Positions 45,662 through 55,754 of a stretch of 64,000 bases of DNA are shown in pieces (the first letter of the stretch is position 1; each line of letters begins with the position of its first letter). The position numbers and the translations under genes are program-made. The notes beneath the pieces are model-generated. The model saw only the letters and a program-made list of their open reading frames with translations. It was not told where the DNA came from and made no database searches. This DNA comes from Terebella lapidaria (lineage: Eukaryota; Annelida; Polychaeta; Terebellida; Terebellidae): positions 26,573,667 through 26,637,666 of the forward strand of contig OX424568.1 in assembly GCA_949152475.1 (NCBI GenBank). The letters run 5' to 3'.

Positions 45662-48600
45662 TCACATGTGTCTCAAATTCAACAACCTGTTCAGCCTTAC
45701 TTTAGACACTGGTTTAGTAAATATATCAGCAATGTTACATTCAGATGTTACATACTCCAAACAGATAGTTCCAGCAAGCACTTCAAATCGTACAAAATGA
45801 TATTTGATATCAACATGTTTTGATCTCTGATGATGTACGGGGTTCTTCGCCAAAGCTATGGCACCTTGATTATCTACAAACATAGTCACACACTTGAGAT
45901 CACAACCTGACATATCAGTCAACAACTGTCTAACAAACTTGGCTTCCTGACTAGCCATACATAGTGCCACATACTCTGCTTCACAAGTCGATAAAGATAC
46001 ACATTGTTGTTTACGACTTTTCCATGAAATCATAGAACTCTCTTTGCACAAGTAGAAACAATATCCAGTTATACTGCGTCTATCTTCAGACATGCCCCAG
46101 TCAGAATCACAATAACCAATCAGACTTAATGGAGCCTGTGGCTTCACATACTTCAGACAATAATCAACAGTTCCTCTCAAATACCGCAATACATGCTTAG
46201 CCATAATCAAATGACATTTACTGGGTTTGGCCATGTGCTGAGACAAAATTCCAACAATGTAACAAAGATCTGGTCTCGTGTTCACCATCAGATATATTAA
46301 TCCACCAACAATCTCTCTATACATGTGTGGATCTGACAACAGCTCAGATTCATCATCACCTACTTTGTTCACACCTAGTTCACTTGGTGTGGCCTTAGGT
46401 TTATAATCCATCATTTGGAATCTATCGAGTAATTTGAGCACATACTTGCTCTGATTCATAACAATACAATCACTGTCACACTGAAACTCAATACCTAGGA
46501 ACCATGACAATTTTCCCAAGTCTTTCATATTAAACTTAGAACATAAGGCTTGTTTGACTTTGGCAAGTTCACTCTTGCTACTGGCCGCGATAATAATATC
46601 ATCGACCCACACAATCACAATCACTTTTGATTGATATTCATTTCTAATGTACATGCAGGTGTCAGCTAAAGATTGGGTAAAGCCTTCACCCATGAAATGT
46701 TCATGCAACATGTTATTCCAGTTACGACCGCTTTGTTTTAGGCCATACAAGGATTTCTTTAACTTATACACAAGTTTCTCACCACTTTTAGTACATTTTT
46801 GGTAACCTTCTGGTTGTTCCATGTAAATTTCGCAGTCTATCGGAGCATTGAGATACGCTGTTTTAACATCCATCTGATCAATAACAAGACCTTCTTGAAC
46901 TGCTACTTGCATTAACATTCTGATTGACGTAACACGTGCTGTCGGAGAAAATGTCTCCTGGTAATTTACCTCAGGAATTTGTGAGTAACCTTTCGCGACA
47001 AACCGCGCTTTGTGATTTTCCTCACCATTCGGGCCAAGTTTGACAGCATAGACCCATCTACCACCAACTACAGCACGATCACTGGGTACAGTAGTAAGTT
47101 CAAACGTGTCATTCTCATTTAGAGCATTGAATTCATCATTCATGGCCTTCTGCCACTTACTAGCTTCATGCGAATTTATAGCATCCTCATAGCACTTTGG
47201 GATATCTGCTACCCTGTAGCAATAGTCAACAGTACACTTTGCACTGTCTTTAACAACATAATCACGTAGATACACAGGCGTTGACCTTTGTCTTTCAGGA
47301 TACCGTTTCACCTCTTTATCCTCATTAACACCATCATTCACAACATCATTATTTACATCATTATTTACAACATCATCATTATTTACAACAGTCTCCACAT
47401 GTTTTGGATTATCTGGCATATCATCGTACACATCATTTGACACTTTTGTTTCCTCTAACCTGTCAGTGAATCTGACACATCGATTTCTATCAATAGAGTT
47501 TCTGTCCGGAAAGTATACAAGATAAGCTGGGCTGCACCTATCGTAACCCACAAATATGCCCTTGACACTTCGTGCATACAGTTTCGTTTTATTCTGTACA
47601 TATCCATAACATACCGTTCCAAAGACATGCATCTTGGACAAACTAGGCTTTTTACCAGTCAAGCATTCAAATGCTGTTTTCCCTGTCCTTACATTATAAC
47701 AACGATTCCTGATATATGCCGAAGCCATTACTGCATATGTCCATAGATATTTAGGTAACTTAGACTCTAACAACAAACATCGAGCCATGTCGAAAAGAGA
47801 CCTCCAAGCCCTCTCGGCCGTACCGTTTTGGTGGGGGGAATACGGAGCAGACATCTCATGCTTGATACAATGTCTAAGCATCAACAACCTGAATTGTTCA
47901 CCGGTATACTCTGTACCATTGTCACTCCTGATACACTTCACATCACCGTAGGGAGCACAATCAGCCAGAAACGTTTCTGTTGCTCTCACAGCATCACTTT
48001 TGTTTTTCAGGAAATACACCATGATCACACCCGAGTAATCATCAATAAACGACATAGCATAACGAAAACCTCCCCTAGCTACTGGGGTAATTGGACCTGC
48101 AAGGTCACTGTGCACCAACTCAAGTGGACAAGTTGCACGTTCATCAGGTGTTCTGTTCCTGTACTGGAACATTTTACCTTCCACACACACTTCACAGTGA
48201 AAATCATCTTTAGACTTTTCTGTAATTTTCATACCATTTACAACATTTTCCAGCTTTAGCACATCTCTCATGTTGCAGTGGCCGAGCACAGCATGCCACT
48301 GTTTCATACTACGGCTTTGATCCTCACTGATCACACTGTTAAGGAAATACAATTTCCCATGTTTTTCTATGTTAAACTTTGTCCCATTGGGGGCGTTCAG
48401 CTCTGCGGAATTTGGTGAAAACTTTACAGATGCTCCATTAACTGTTGCAGCTTGTACAGAAAATATATCCTGTTTATAGGATGGTACATATAATGCATTC
48501 TTCAAAAGTACTTTACGGGAATTACCCTGAGCATCACAAAGCATCACACTCGCATCACCCCTGCCAGATACTACACCATTTGTTCGGCTGCCATCAGCAA

Positions 48601-49054
48601 GCTCAATATAGTGATTTTTACAATCAAAATTCTCATCAAATTTTACAAATTTGGATCGATCACTCACAATATGAGTGGTTGCACCACAATCAACTAACAA
48701 AGCATCACTGACCCTATTACAAAAATCTACATCATCATGTTCAACAGTAACTCTGAAGGCAAAAGAGTCTCGACCATCTCCATCGTCCTCGGCGTCCGGC
48801 GCTGCGACGTCATCTCGAGACTCGCGAGGATCGTCGTCGTCCCACGTGTTCACAGACTTCGCGGCGTCCTTCCTACGTCTACATTGGTTCGTGTTGTGCG
48901 TCCGCGACCTACAATGGCTGCACCATCGCCTCGGTTTCTTCGCCTCCTGGCACTCATAGGATTTGTGGCCGGCTTTTCCACAGTTGAAACAAGTAACAAC
49001 ATGTTTGATGTGATTTGTGGCCGGCTTTTCCACAGTTGAAACAAGTAACAACAT
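45662..49054 (-). CDS. pol: Copia pol polyprotein (zinc knuckle to RNase H)
   Basis: This is a 1,130-residue open frame. A zinc knuckle C-F-N-C-G-K-A-G-H-K-S-Y-E-C comes first. The protease has L-L-V-D-C-G-A-T-T-H-I-V at about 127-138. The pre-integrase H-x-x-x-x-H...C-x2-C follows, and the integrase catalytic residues sit in H-S-D-L-A, I-R-S-D-N-G-T-E and H-Q-N-G-T-A-E-R. The reverse transcriptase has M-D-V-K-T-A-Y-L-N-A and W-V-D-D (Trp in place of the common Tyr). RNase H has Y-C-D-S-D-W, S-T-C-E-A-E-Y and V-D-N-Q-G-A. The frame is uninterrupted to its stop, 20 bp before the 3' LTR. Its N-terminus overlaps gag because a 52-bp tandem duplication put the two in different frames, so the annotated start is only the first Met and not a real initiation site. 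Confidence 0.95.
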   Translation of the reverse strand: MLLLVSTVEKPATNHIKHVVTCFNCGKAGHKSYECQEAKKPRRWCSHCRSRTHNTNQCRRRKDAAKSVNTWDDDDPRESRDDVAAPDAEDDGDGRDSFAFRVTVEHDDVDFCNRVSDALLVDCGATTHIVSDRSKFVKFDENFDCKNHYIELADGSRTNGVVSGRGDASVMLCDAQGNSRKVLLKNALYVPSYKQDIFSVQAATVNGASVKFSPNSAELNAPNGTKFNIEKHGKLYFLNSVISEDQSRSMKQWHAVLGHCNMRDVLKLENVVNGMKITEKSKDDFHCEVCVEGKMFQYRNRTPDERATCPLELVHSDLAGPITPVARGGFRYAMSFIDDYSGVIMVYFLKNKSDAVRATETFLADCAPYGDVKCIRSDNGTEYTGEQFRLLMLRHCIKHEMSAPYSPHQNGTAERAWRSLFDMARCLLLESKLPKYLWTYAVMASAYIRNRCYNVRTGKTAFECLTGKKPSLSKMHVFGTVCYGYVQNKTKLYARSVKGIFVGYDRCSPAYLVYFPDRNSIDRNRCVRFTDRLEETKVSNDVYDDMPDNPKHVETVVNNDDVVNNDVNNDVVNDGVNEDKEVKRYPERQRSTPVYLRDYVVKDSAKCTVDYCYRVADIPKCYEDAINSHEASKWQKAMNDEFNALNENDTFELTTVPSDRAVVGGRWVYAVKLGPNGEENHKARFVAKGYSQIPEVNYQETFSPTARVTSIRMLMQVAVQEGLVIDQMDVKTAYLNAPIDCEIYMEQPEGYQKCTKSGEKLVYKLKKSLYGLKQSGRNWNNMLHEHFMGEGFTQSLADTCMYIRNEYQSKVIVIVWVDDIIIAASSKSELAKVKQALCSKFNMKDLGKLSWFLGIEFQCDSDCIVMNQSKYVLKLLDRFQMMDYKPKATPSELGVNKVGDDESELLSDPHMYREIVGGLIYLMVNTRPDLCYIVGILSQHMAKPSKCHLIMAKHVLRYLRGTVDYCLKYVKPQAPLSLIGYCDSDWGMSEDRRSITGYCFYLCKESSMISWKSRKQQCVSLSTCEAEYVALCMASQEAKFVRQLLTDMSGCDLKCVTMFVDNQGAIALAKNPVHHQRSKHVDIKYHFVRFEVLAGTICLEYVTSECNIADIFTKPVSKVRLNRLLNLRHM

Positions 49055-49601
49055 GTTTGATGTGACTGTGGTCGGTCTGCTTCAGGACACGGTCTTCACG
49101 GTCTTCGCCAGGTTGACACGACTTCTGTGTCTCTTCAAAATTTCGAAGGGTCGGCTTGAACTCGGCATAGGTCATATTACCATCTTTCTGACCAACGATG
49201 GTAGCAAATGTCTTGTAGTCAGATGGAAAACCCTTTAGAACCATTGCAATTAATAGGCTGTCACTAATCGTCTCACCGGCAGTTTTCGAAGACGTACTTG
49301 CAGTCTCTGCCCTGAGTACATAATCCGTTACACTTTCATCAGTTCTCATGCTTAGAGTTGTAAGTTCAGTGTAGAGGCTGATAATCCTTGGCTTCCCGCG
49401 TCCAAGATAATGCTCACGAAGTATTTTGACGGCTTTTCTCCCATCGTCATTCGCGTCCCTCATGACGAGTGATAAACTTCGGTCATCCAGATATTGGACC
49501 AGTTCTGCGAACGCATCTTTGTTCTTGTCCGCGTCAGGCACTCCATCTCCTGTCACGACATCATACAACTTCTGCAGGCGCATATACCCCAAAAACTTCA
49601 C
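48954..49601 (-). CDS. gag: Copia gag
   Basis: About 215 residues with the UBN2-type copia Gag pattern (L-Y-D-V-V-T-G, W-x-x-L, L-R-E-H-Y-L, L-x-x-x-x-M-R-T-D-E-S-V, L-K-G-F-P-S-D-Y-K-T-F) and a C-terminal zinc knuckle C-F-N-C-G-K-A-G-H-K-S. After the knuckle the frame runs into the second unit of the 52-bp duplication and stops. In the leader an F-D-G-D-E-S motif typical of the Gag start is in another frame and is followed by a stop, so the N-terminus also carries a small lesion. The listed start is the open-frame limit (GTG), not a convincing initiator. The element may now depend on other copies. Confidence 0.85.
   Translation of the reverse strand: MKFLGYMRLQKLYDVVTGDGVPDADKNKDAFAELVQYLDDRSLSLVMRDANDDGRKAVKILREHYLGRGKPRIISLYTELTTLSMRTDESVTDYVLRAETASTSSKTAGETISDSLLIAMVLKGFPSDYKTFATIVGQKDGNMTYAEFKPTLRNFEETQKSCQPGEDREDRVLKQTDHSHIKHVVTCFNCGKAGHKSHQTCCYLFQLWKSRPQIL
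48962..49065. repeat. 52-bp tandem duplication inside copia gag
   Basis: There are two identical 52-bp units (48,962-49,013 and 49,014-49,065) that each encode the zinc knuckle. 52 is not a multiple of 3, so the duplication splits gag from pol. Confidence 0.95.
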
Positions 49602-49657
49602 TTCCCATATTTCGACTCGTCGCCGTCAAACGCTAAACGATGCCTGGGCCCATAACC

Positions 49658-49886
49658 TGTTACGTTTGCAGCCATGTTTGACGACGGATTTATCCCACCT
49701 GTTAGTCCGATTCTTCATCTGATGAAACAAGATAACAGCTTTGTTGACACATTTATTCCATCAGGATTCATTTCAGGTTACTATCAAGTTATGGCGCCAA
49801 CCGGAACAGGAAGTAAATCACACAAGAGAAAACTAGATAGTATTTAGCAAAGAACACACATGTAACGTACATGTTTATACTTAACA
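49658..49886 (-). repeat. Copia LTR (5' LTR)
   Basis: This is a 229-bp partner of 45,415-45,642. It should contain the element's promoter on the minus strand. Confidence 0.95.
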
Positions 49887-49891
49887 CTTCT

Positions 49892-50270
49892 AGCGGTCTT
49901 TTGAGGATGAATGGAAAAAGGAGGGAGTATAAGGGAATTCTTATTATGAAAAAGGTCAATCTGGTATATATACCGACTGTCGTCAAGTATACCCAATGAA
50001 TGCTTGAGTGTAAGGGTTATTACACGTGAAAACATCCGTGTTGCACGCATCCAATTCTGCAGAACTTGTGGGAAAAATGTATAACACACACAAGTTCAAG
50101 AGTATGGCTTCAATGTGTGATGTTGTGTGTCTTGTCCAACGATATTGAACAAAACCCGGGCCACTCAAGTCAGGTGAAAAAAATACTCTAAAAATTTGAC
50201 TTGAATGCTCAAAGCCTGAAACGTAACAATGAGAAACTGAAATATATTTCGATGCAGCTTGGCAGTTGCT
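49892..50270. other. No gene recognised
   Basis: This is intergenic sequence between the copia element and MDQ copy F. I see no signal. Confidence 0.35.
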
Positions 50271-50344
50271 ATGATATCCGTGTAATGAATCACAATCTCC
50301 CTGTATAAATATGTTTTACCAGGGATCTGTTTCTTTTTTCATAG

Positions 50345-50680
50345 ACGCGATAATACTACGTCACCGGAGTCACCTCCACAAAAGGGGGATAAAATGTAAG
50401 TGTCTTCATATTTGCCATTCCGTGTACCCCTCAAAATCAACACCGGGAATTTAAGATTTACTGGGGAGTGTGACTACATCATATGTATCCGATAGTCACA
50501 GGGACAACACCATAGAGTGGCAGGAGGGGACGTGGGAAAGCCTCATTACGTGAGTATAAAAAATAATAATGACCTAAAAAAAACCGGTGTTTCTTGAGTC
50601 TGAGGAATTATTGCACTAGTTTTTCCATTTTCAGAATAGAAGACGATAGAGTGGAAGCCACGACTGAATTTAATGAATGA
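50345..50680 (+). pseudogene. MDQ-family copy F, inverted, exons 4-6 only
   Basis: Plus-strand exons: 4 50,345-50,395 (51 nt), 5 50,502-50,549 (48 nt), 6 50,635-50,680 (46 nt, TGA). All splice sites are present (CATAG/GTAAGT, CACAG/GTGAGT, TTCAG). The frame is open throughout: S-P-E-S-P-P-Q-K, then N-T-I-E-W-Q-E-G-T, then I-E-D-D-R-V-E-A-T-T-E-F-N-E. It is the most divergent copy yet keeps phase and motifs; exon 4 differs from other copies by multiples of 3. Homology begins in intron 3 near 50,275, so the 5' half is missing. The conserved 3' flank follows at 50,717-50,835. Confidence 0.6.
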
Positions 50681-50716
50681 ATTTAAATAATTCATAAATG
50701 AATACATTAAAAAAAA

Positions 50717-50940
50717 AAAAAAACGATTGATATGCCTCTCGGGAACGAGTACAATATGTGACGTTTTCAGTGGTATATGTCGCTTTTTTACCAATGATCT
50801 GCCGATTTGGATACACATGTCTGGTTCCTGAAGATAGAAACTGATGCGGTCCCATCTTAACCATGTAGGTAAGACGTTGTATAGGTTACCCTGTAATATT
50901 ACCCAAGATTATAATTTGCAGGATTGTTTATTGGCGGGTG
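50717..50940 (+). repeat. Conserved 3' flank of MDQ-family copy F
   Basis: This is the same block as downstream of copies A, C and D, here inverted with its gene. It contains GTAGGTAAGACG and TTTGCAGGATTG, matching the donor and acceptor seen in the other 3' flanks. Confidence 0.55.
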
Positions 50941-51464
50941 TGTTTTACCCCTTCGCTCATCTGGAGGATAAGATAAGAGATAAGCTAAGATAAAACTTCA
51001 TTTAACGTCGGGATACAACAAAAACTGTAGCTGAAAGCAGCTATTCGCCGACATGAAAATGATATTTACAATGAAAGAGGAATATACAATGAAGTAACAA
51101 CTAAACATAATCATAGTATATGCATTTTGATCACAGTCATAACGTGTACAACGATCTTCATAAATAAAATCATAATGTTACAACCATTCTGTTCATGATC
51201 ATGATGCATAAAGCCAAAAAAAGCCCCCCAAAAAAGTTTTGGTTTGCGTTCCAGTGATACTCCGAAATCGGTGCTATGGCGCTGAGGTTTTTTTTGTGAG
51301 TACCAGATTTGTATTTTTTTCCGCATCAAAAGTGGGTTTGTACCATATCTTTTATCTGGAACAGTAAAAGTACATATTTATTCAAAGTCCATTGGACCTA
51401 CGATGGCTGGTTTAGGATACCCCCCAAAAAAATACCGTTATTTTGATAATTATTTACAACAGAA

Positions 51465-51785
51465 AAAATGTTTTTGATCTCGATATTTCGAGTTAATTAT
51501 CTCCTTATTTCAAGGTAATTATGTCGTTATACAGAGATAGACAAGTCGTTATTTCGAGATAGTATCTCGTCATTTTTAGATGATTATGTGTTAATTCGAG
51601 ATAGTATCTCCTTATTTCGAGAATAATTATGTCGTTATTTTAATAATAGAATATATATATATATATAGGACTCCCAAAAATACTGTTTTATATCTCGTTA
51701 TTTTGAGATGCTTACCTCGTTATTTAGAGACATTATCTCGTTATTTCGAAATAATCATGTCATTATTTCGAGAGATAATGATTAC
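51465..51785. repeat. TCGTTATTTCGAG-type imperfect repeat
   Basis: Imperfect copies of (A/T)TCTCGTTATTTCGAGATAAT about 17-35 bp apart occur in both direct and inverted sense, with an AT dinucleotide run at 51,650-51,665. It is local low-complexity repeat. Confidence 0.7.
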
Positions 51786-51789
51786 GAAA

Positions 51790-52575
51790 TAATGGTATAT
51801 GGTTCTAACCCCTTTCACTGCCAAAAACGGTTTCAAACCTTGTATCACATTGCCATGTTATTTTGAAGGAATTATAAAGTATATATGCAAATGACATGTT
51901 TATTGTGGAACCTTTTTAATTATAGTAAAAAATAAGTTGGGCTTGTTCTGAGTACAATGTATAGAATTTAAGTTTCAAAATTTCACTATCGGGAGATAAA
52001 TTTAACGCTAATTTATCGTGTTTCAGTTAGCCCTTATTACCCCTAATTTTGGTCGACTGAAGTCGCCTCCGGCATAATAATAGGCTTATAAAAAATAGTT
52101 AGAAAGAGCATGAGAATGTTACTAGACATACACGAAATTGTACTATTTATAAAAATGCATAAAGGGCATGCAGGCACGGTAATGCACGGGCACGGAGATT
52201 TCTTCATGGTCAAAATCTCGAAACTAGTTGCGTTAGTCCTCTGAAGATAGATCTACTTGTCAAGAAAAGATGCGGAGTTTTTCCTAATCTACATTATCAT
52301 ATCTCAGGTATGCGGTATCACAGACATATGTATATCATGTGAGTGTGTTAGTGACACATACATCGACTGCAGGTGTTAGGAGTTGCATTCTGTTCCGACC
52401 ACAGCCCGCAAACATGGGACAAATTGGCCATTAGTTGATCTACGGGGCAATCGCCTCACTACCCTTGGCCAAGATTTGCGGGCTCACACGACCTATGATT
52501 TATGATTGTCTAAAATAGTATGGATAATGTTTATTTAAAAATAATCTGCATTATAGTGTCGATGCATGTGACAGC
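51790..52575. other. No gene recognised
   Basis: AT-rich sequence with no convincing signal. Confidence 0.35.
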
Positions 52576-52579
52576 CCCA

Positions 52580-52980
52580 CACCGGCCACAGGAAACAGAA
52601 AGAGGCCCATCCGCCACAAGCCAGAGGGAGATGCCCGTCCACCACAAGCCAGAGGGAGATGCCCGTCCGCCACAGGAAATAGGAAGAGGCCCGTCCACCA
52701 CAAGCCAGAGGGAGAGGCCCGTCTGCCACAAGCCAGAGGGAGATGCCCTTCTGCCACAAGCCAGAGGGAGATGCCCGTCCACCACAAGCCAGAGGGAGAG
52801 GTCCGTCTGCCACAAGCCAGAGGGAGATGCCCGTCCACCACAAGCCAGAAGGAGAGGCCCGTCTGCCACAAGCCAGAGGGAGAGGCCTGTCCACCACAAG
52901 CCAGAGGGAGATGCCCGTCCACCACAGGAAATAGGAAGAGGTCCGTCCACCACGAGGCAGAGGGAGATGCCAGCACGCCA
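52580..52980. repeat. 28-bp minisatellite
   Basis: About 14 head-to-tail units of the form GCCCGTCCACCACAAGCC plus AGAGGGAGAT are present. Variants alternate AGAT/AGAG ends and CCAC/CTGC. The first and last parts share a variant unit (CACAGGAAATAGGAAGAG), suggesting a higher-order duplication. Since 28 is not a multiple of 3 and the unit lacks stops, several frames stay open on both strands. The resulting long open frames (52,520-52,993 and three on the minus strand) are artefacts. Confidence 0.9.
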
Positions 52981-53247
52981 GACAGAGGAATGAAGGTATA
53001 CCTGGATTTGGACGCGGCATCACTGGCATTCGACATTTTGTCCTTTCTCGGGATGGTGTGCTTATTCCTTATTCGCATCTTCAACAAGTGGTGCTGCCGC
53101 AGGGTTGCTCATAATGCCCCCATGGACGTAGAGTTATGTTACATGTATACGTTATGATATACGCAAACGGTCCATAGACGTTCATGCACAGTATCGTCAG
53201 GAGTAACAATTGTTTCTGAAGATGCTGCACAGGATCCCCCCCCCCCC

Positions 53248-53720
53248 CAGTATCGCCGTCGCGTCTGCCCACACCTCCCGCCAGACCTCCTCGCTCTAGG
53301 GTATATATTGTTATCATGAATTTCGTGGACGATATTTCATAAATGGTTCATAAAATTGTTCAGGTAAAATATTTTCAACATCTGCTTTTGTAGGCCATCT
53401 TCCATGTGCACAGCGAGGTTTCCATGAGACTACCAGGATTGGATTCGATGATGATTTCCTTGTGCGCCGAGAATAATTTAAACGCATGCGCAATGCATCA
53501 AATCACCCTCGAGAAATCGAACGCAGTTTGAACACCAGACATCGACGGAAGTGGGTATACCAATACATAACAAAAACAATGGCCAATCAAACTGGCAGAT
53601 TTGCGGTTATTGTGAGCAGTTATTTTGGCTGAAGTGTTCAACGAATTTAACGTGGACATTCCCATGGACACAGTGTTGGACACCATTCCGATAATAATAC
53701 ATTTACGACTCCTGAAACGG
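53248..53720. other. Intergenic with poly-C
   Basis: A C run at 53,239-53,249 is followed by nothing recognisable up to the transposase relic. Confidence 0.35.
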
Positions 53721-53724
53721 GACT

Positions 53725-54430
53725 ATGTGCCACGAATTACCCAATATGCAGCAAAGAACGTCAAAGACGTTGCTGACAAAAATGTTGCTGACGGAAATAA
53801 AACCCATCACTGAACCAGAAATCCCTCGAGGACAGCCATTCAAAACAGCCGAGGAACAGAAACTGATTTTCCAGTGGTATATGGCGAATATGGACTCCAT
53901 TCGGGTTTATAGCAAATAGCACAGTGTTTGATATGTCGAAGTTCACAATCCACAGCATTTTAAGAAGAGTGGAATTGGCAATCGACTGTCGGAAAGGTCA
54001 GCTGATATCGTGACCCACAGGAGAGATTAGAATCATGGATTCTGATGGTATGGCCAAGAAGCTCGGCGTGGAAGGGTGTATCGAGTGTGTGGATGGTACA
54101 CATATTCACCTCGCAAAAGTTCCTGACGGTGACCGGGACTACATTAACAGGAAGAAGTTTCCATGCACGACGTGTTCTACATGTACGACTCCTGTGTACC
54201 GAGGCTATCATGGCCATGGGAAAGTAACCAGAAATTATGGTTTGTATTACTATCTTTTGTATCGTTTTTGTTGTTGATGGACTCAATCAAAAGGTTTTTA
54301 ATTTCAGGCACTTTCTAACATGTAGCTTCATCTATTTTCTTGTGATTGTTGTCGATAGGATGCTCATAACTGATTGCTATGTTGGATTCGGCTGTGTACC
54401 AGTCCTTACAAACAGGCCAATTGATGAGGG
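53725..54430 (+). pseudogene. HARBI1-like (PIF/Harbinger) transposase relic
   Basis: Pieces in three frames appear in family order. The helix-turn-helix part is W-Y-M-A-N-M-D-S-I-R then F-D-M-S-K-F-T-I-H-S-I-L-R-R-V. The first catalytic block is G-C-I-E-C-V-D-G-T-H-I-H with Y-I-N-R-K-K-F. The second block is I-T-D-C-Y-V-G. The third acidic residue is not identifiable. Stops and frame changes separate the pieces. Confidence 0.65.
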
Positions 54431-54849
54431 CATCATCGGTATGTCAATAAAATGTACATGTAATATCGTTGGTGACCACAAGTAGATCAAGCAATCATAT
54501 ATTATCTAAAAATATAGGTCATACATATAAAAAAGTAGAAATGGTATATCAGCATGTTGGTTTTGTGATGAAATTGGAAAACGATGAAAAATTGACTTGC
54601 CGACTGGAGATCAAACGCGGGTCCCTCAACTTCAAGGTGAGAAGTATGGCCTGGCTTCGATCTCCAGTCAGGGCAATTTGATTTTACGTGTTCCAATTTG
54701 ACATTGAAAGTAAACGATCTATGTTTCGTATTTGTGAAAAAAATGTTTCAAGGTCCGTTTATTTTCACTGAAATCACAACTAAATTATACTAGAGTCCGT
54801 TTCTAACTGCCAGTAAATCTGGGCATACATCGGTTCTTAAAATGCACAA

Positions 54850-55320
54850 GTAGAAGCAAACTTGAATTATTTGAGTTGCCAGAGATGACTCCGTGTTGTC
54901 CATGGGTTGCTTCATGGTCTTGTAGGTTTTGGCCGGCCCAATGATACGCTCGATGTGGACTCTCTTACTTTTTCGATCTTTGAGGACTGTTCCTGAAGAA
55001 AGGCGGTTGGCTTTCCGAGAATGTTGATAGTGATCATTCTGAATTCGAAGAAATCTTGAAAAGTTGATCCATGTGACAAGATGTTTGTCACAGATGTCTC
55101 AGGAATAGAATGGCATACATGCGACTCAGATCAAAGTTCGTCTTGTGCTGTCTTAGCTTGATCAGTGTCAAGAAAAGCTGATCCTCAACGCTCCTAGCAG
55201 GTACTGCGCATTGGACGTAGTTGAGTTGATGAGCTGCTGGTCCCAAACTTTCCAACGCGAACGCTCTGGAGCTCTCCAAACCTGTGTAGAAGTGCATCCC
55301 TTCTGGGTCTTAAATAAAGT
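54850..55320 (-). pseudogene. DDE_Tnp_4-type transposase, internally deleted
   Basis: On the minus strand S-V-E-D-Q-L-F-L-T-L-I-K-L-R-Q-H-K-T (about 55,180-55,130) is the N-terminal HTH signature of this transposase group. About 150 bp later comes R-V-H-I-E-R-I-I-G-P-A-K-T-Y-K (54,965-54,920), the block carrying the last catalytic Glu, followed by the usual I-I-Q-V-C-F-Y-L-C end. The catalytic middle is missing, as in non-autonomous deletion derivatives. Confidence 0.6.
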
Positions 55321-55484
55321 AATGAAGTTCAAAGCCATGTCTTTCCGAATGAATGAATGGGGGAATACATTCTCTCATACAGTACATCCCTACTGAATAT
55401 ATACCGACAGACCCCCTATCTTTACTTTCTATGATGACCGTCTTCCTCCATTGCCACACCTTATTTCAAATACCTATTTCACGG

Positions 55485-55750
55485 GGTTCGTTTCGGATTT
55501 TTAAATTGTTTTATTAAGTTGTTGGGCACTAATTCCATCTGGTGCACAGTAGAAACAACTATATTTACACACCGTCTGCCCCTTTGACGCAAGTCTGGCT
55601 TCAGATATAAAAGTTTGGTCAGGCTTTGTTTCTACTCCGTAGGTGTTTGATGCTAGATTTGTTTTTATTGTCATCATCAAAATCTTGTTATAGGCGGTAA
55701 TAGGTTTTCATTGTCATCATCAAAATCTTGTTATACGCGGTAATAGGCAC
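55485..55750 (+). repeat. Dispersed ~350-bp repeat, copy 2
   Basis: It matches 44,950-45,300 from its TTAGTTTCGGATTTT part onward. Its end (TTTTCATTGTCATCATCAAAATC...CGGTAATAGG) is itself repeated in tandem. Confidence 0.6.
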
Positions 55751-55754
55751 TCTT

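Larger units (their letters stand above)
45410..49891 (-). mobile_element. Ty1/copia LTR retrotransposon, nearly intact
   Basis: The LTRs (45,415-45,642 and 49,658-49,886) enclose gag and pol on the minus strand. The 5-bp target duplication CTTCT flanks the element (45,410-45,414 and 49,887-49,891). Domain order protease, integrase, reverse transcriptase, RNase H defines the copia superfamily. A primer-binding site GGTTATGGGCCCA (minus strand, 49,645-49,657) abuts the 5' LTR. It matches the anticodon arm of initiator tRNA-Met, the half-tRNA primer known for Drosophila copia. LTR near-identity indicates recent insertion. Confidence 0.97.

Noticed and set aside
47828..48959. Plus-strand open frames of 88-143 codons inside the copia element
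   Set aside because: They are shadows opposite the long pol frame on the minus strand.
52520..53087. Long overlapping open frames of 140-178 codons on both strands
   Set aside because: They are produced by the 28-bp minisatellite, which lacks stop codons in most frames. There is no sign of coding selection.
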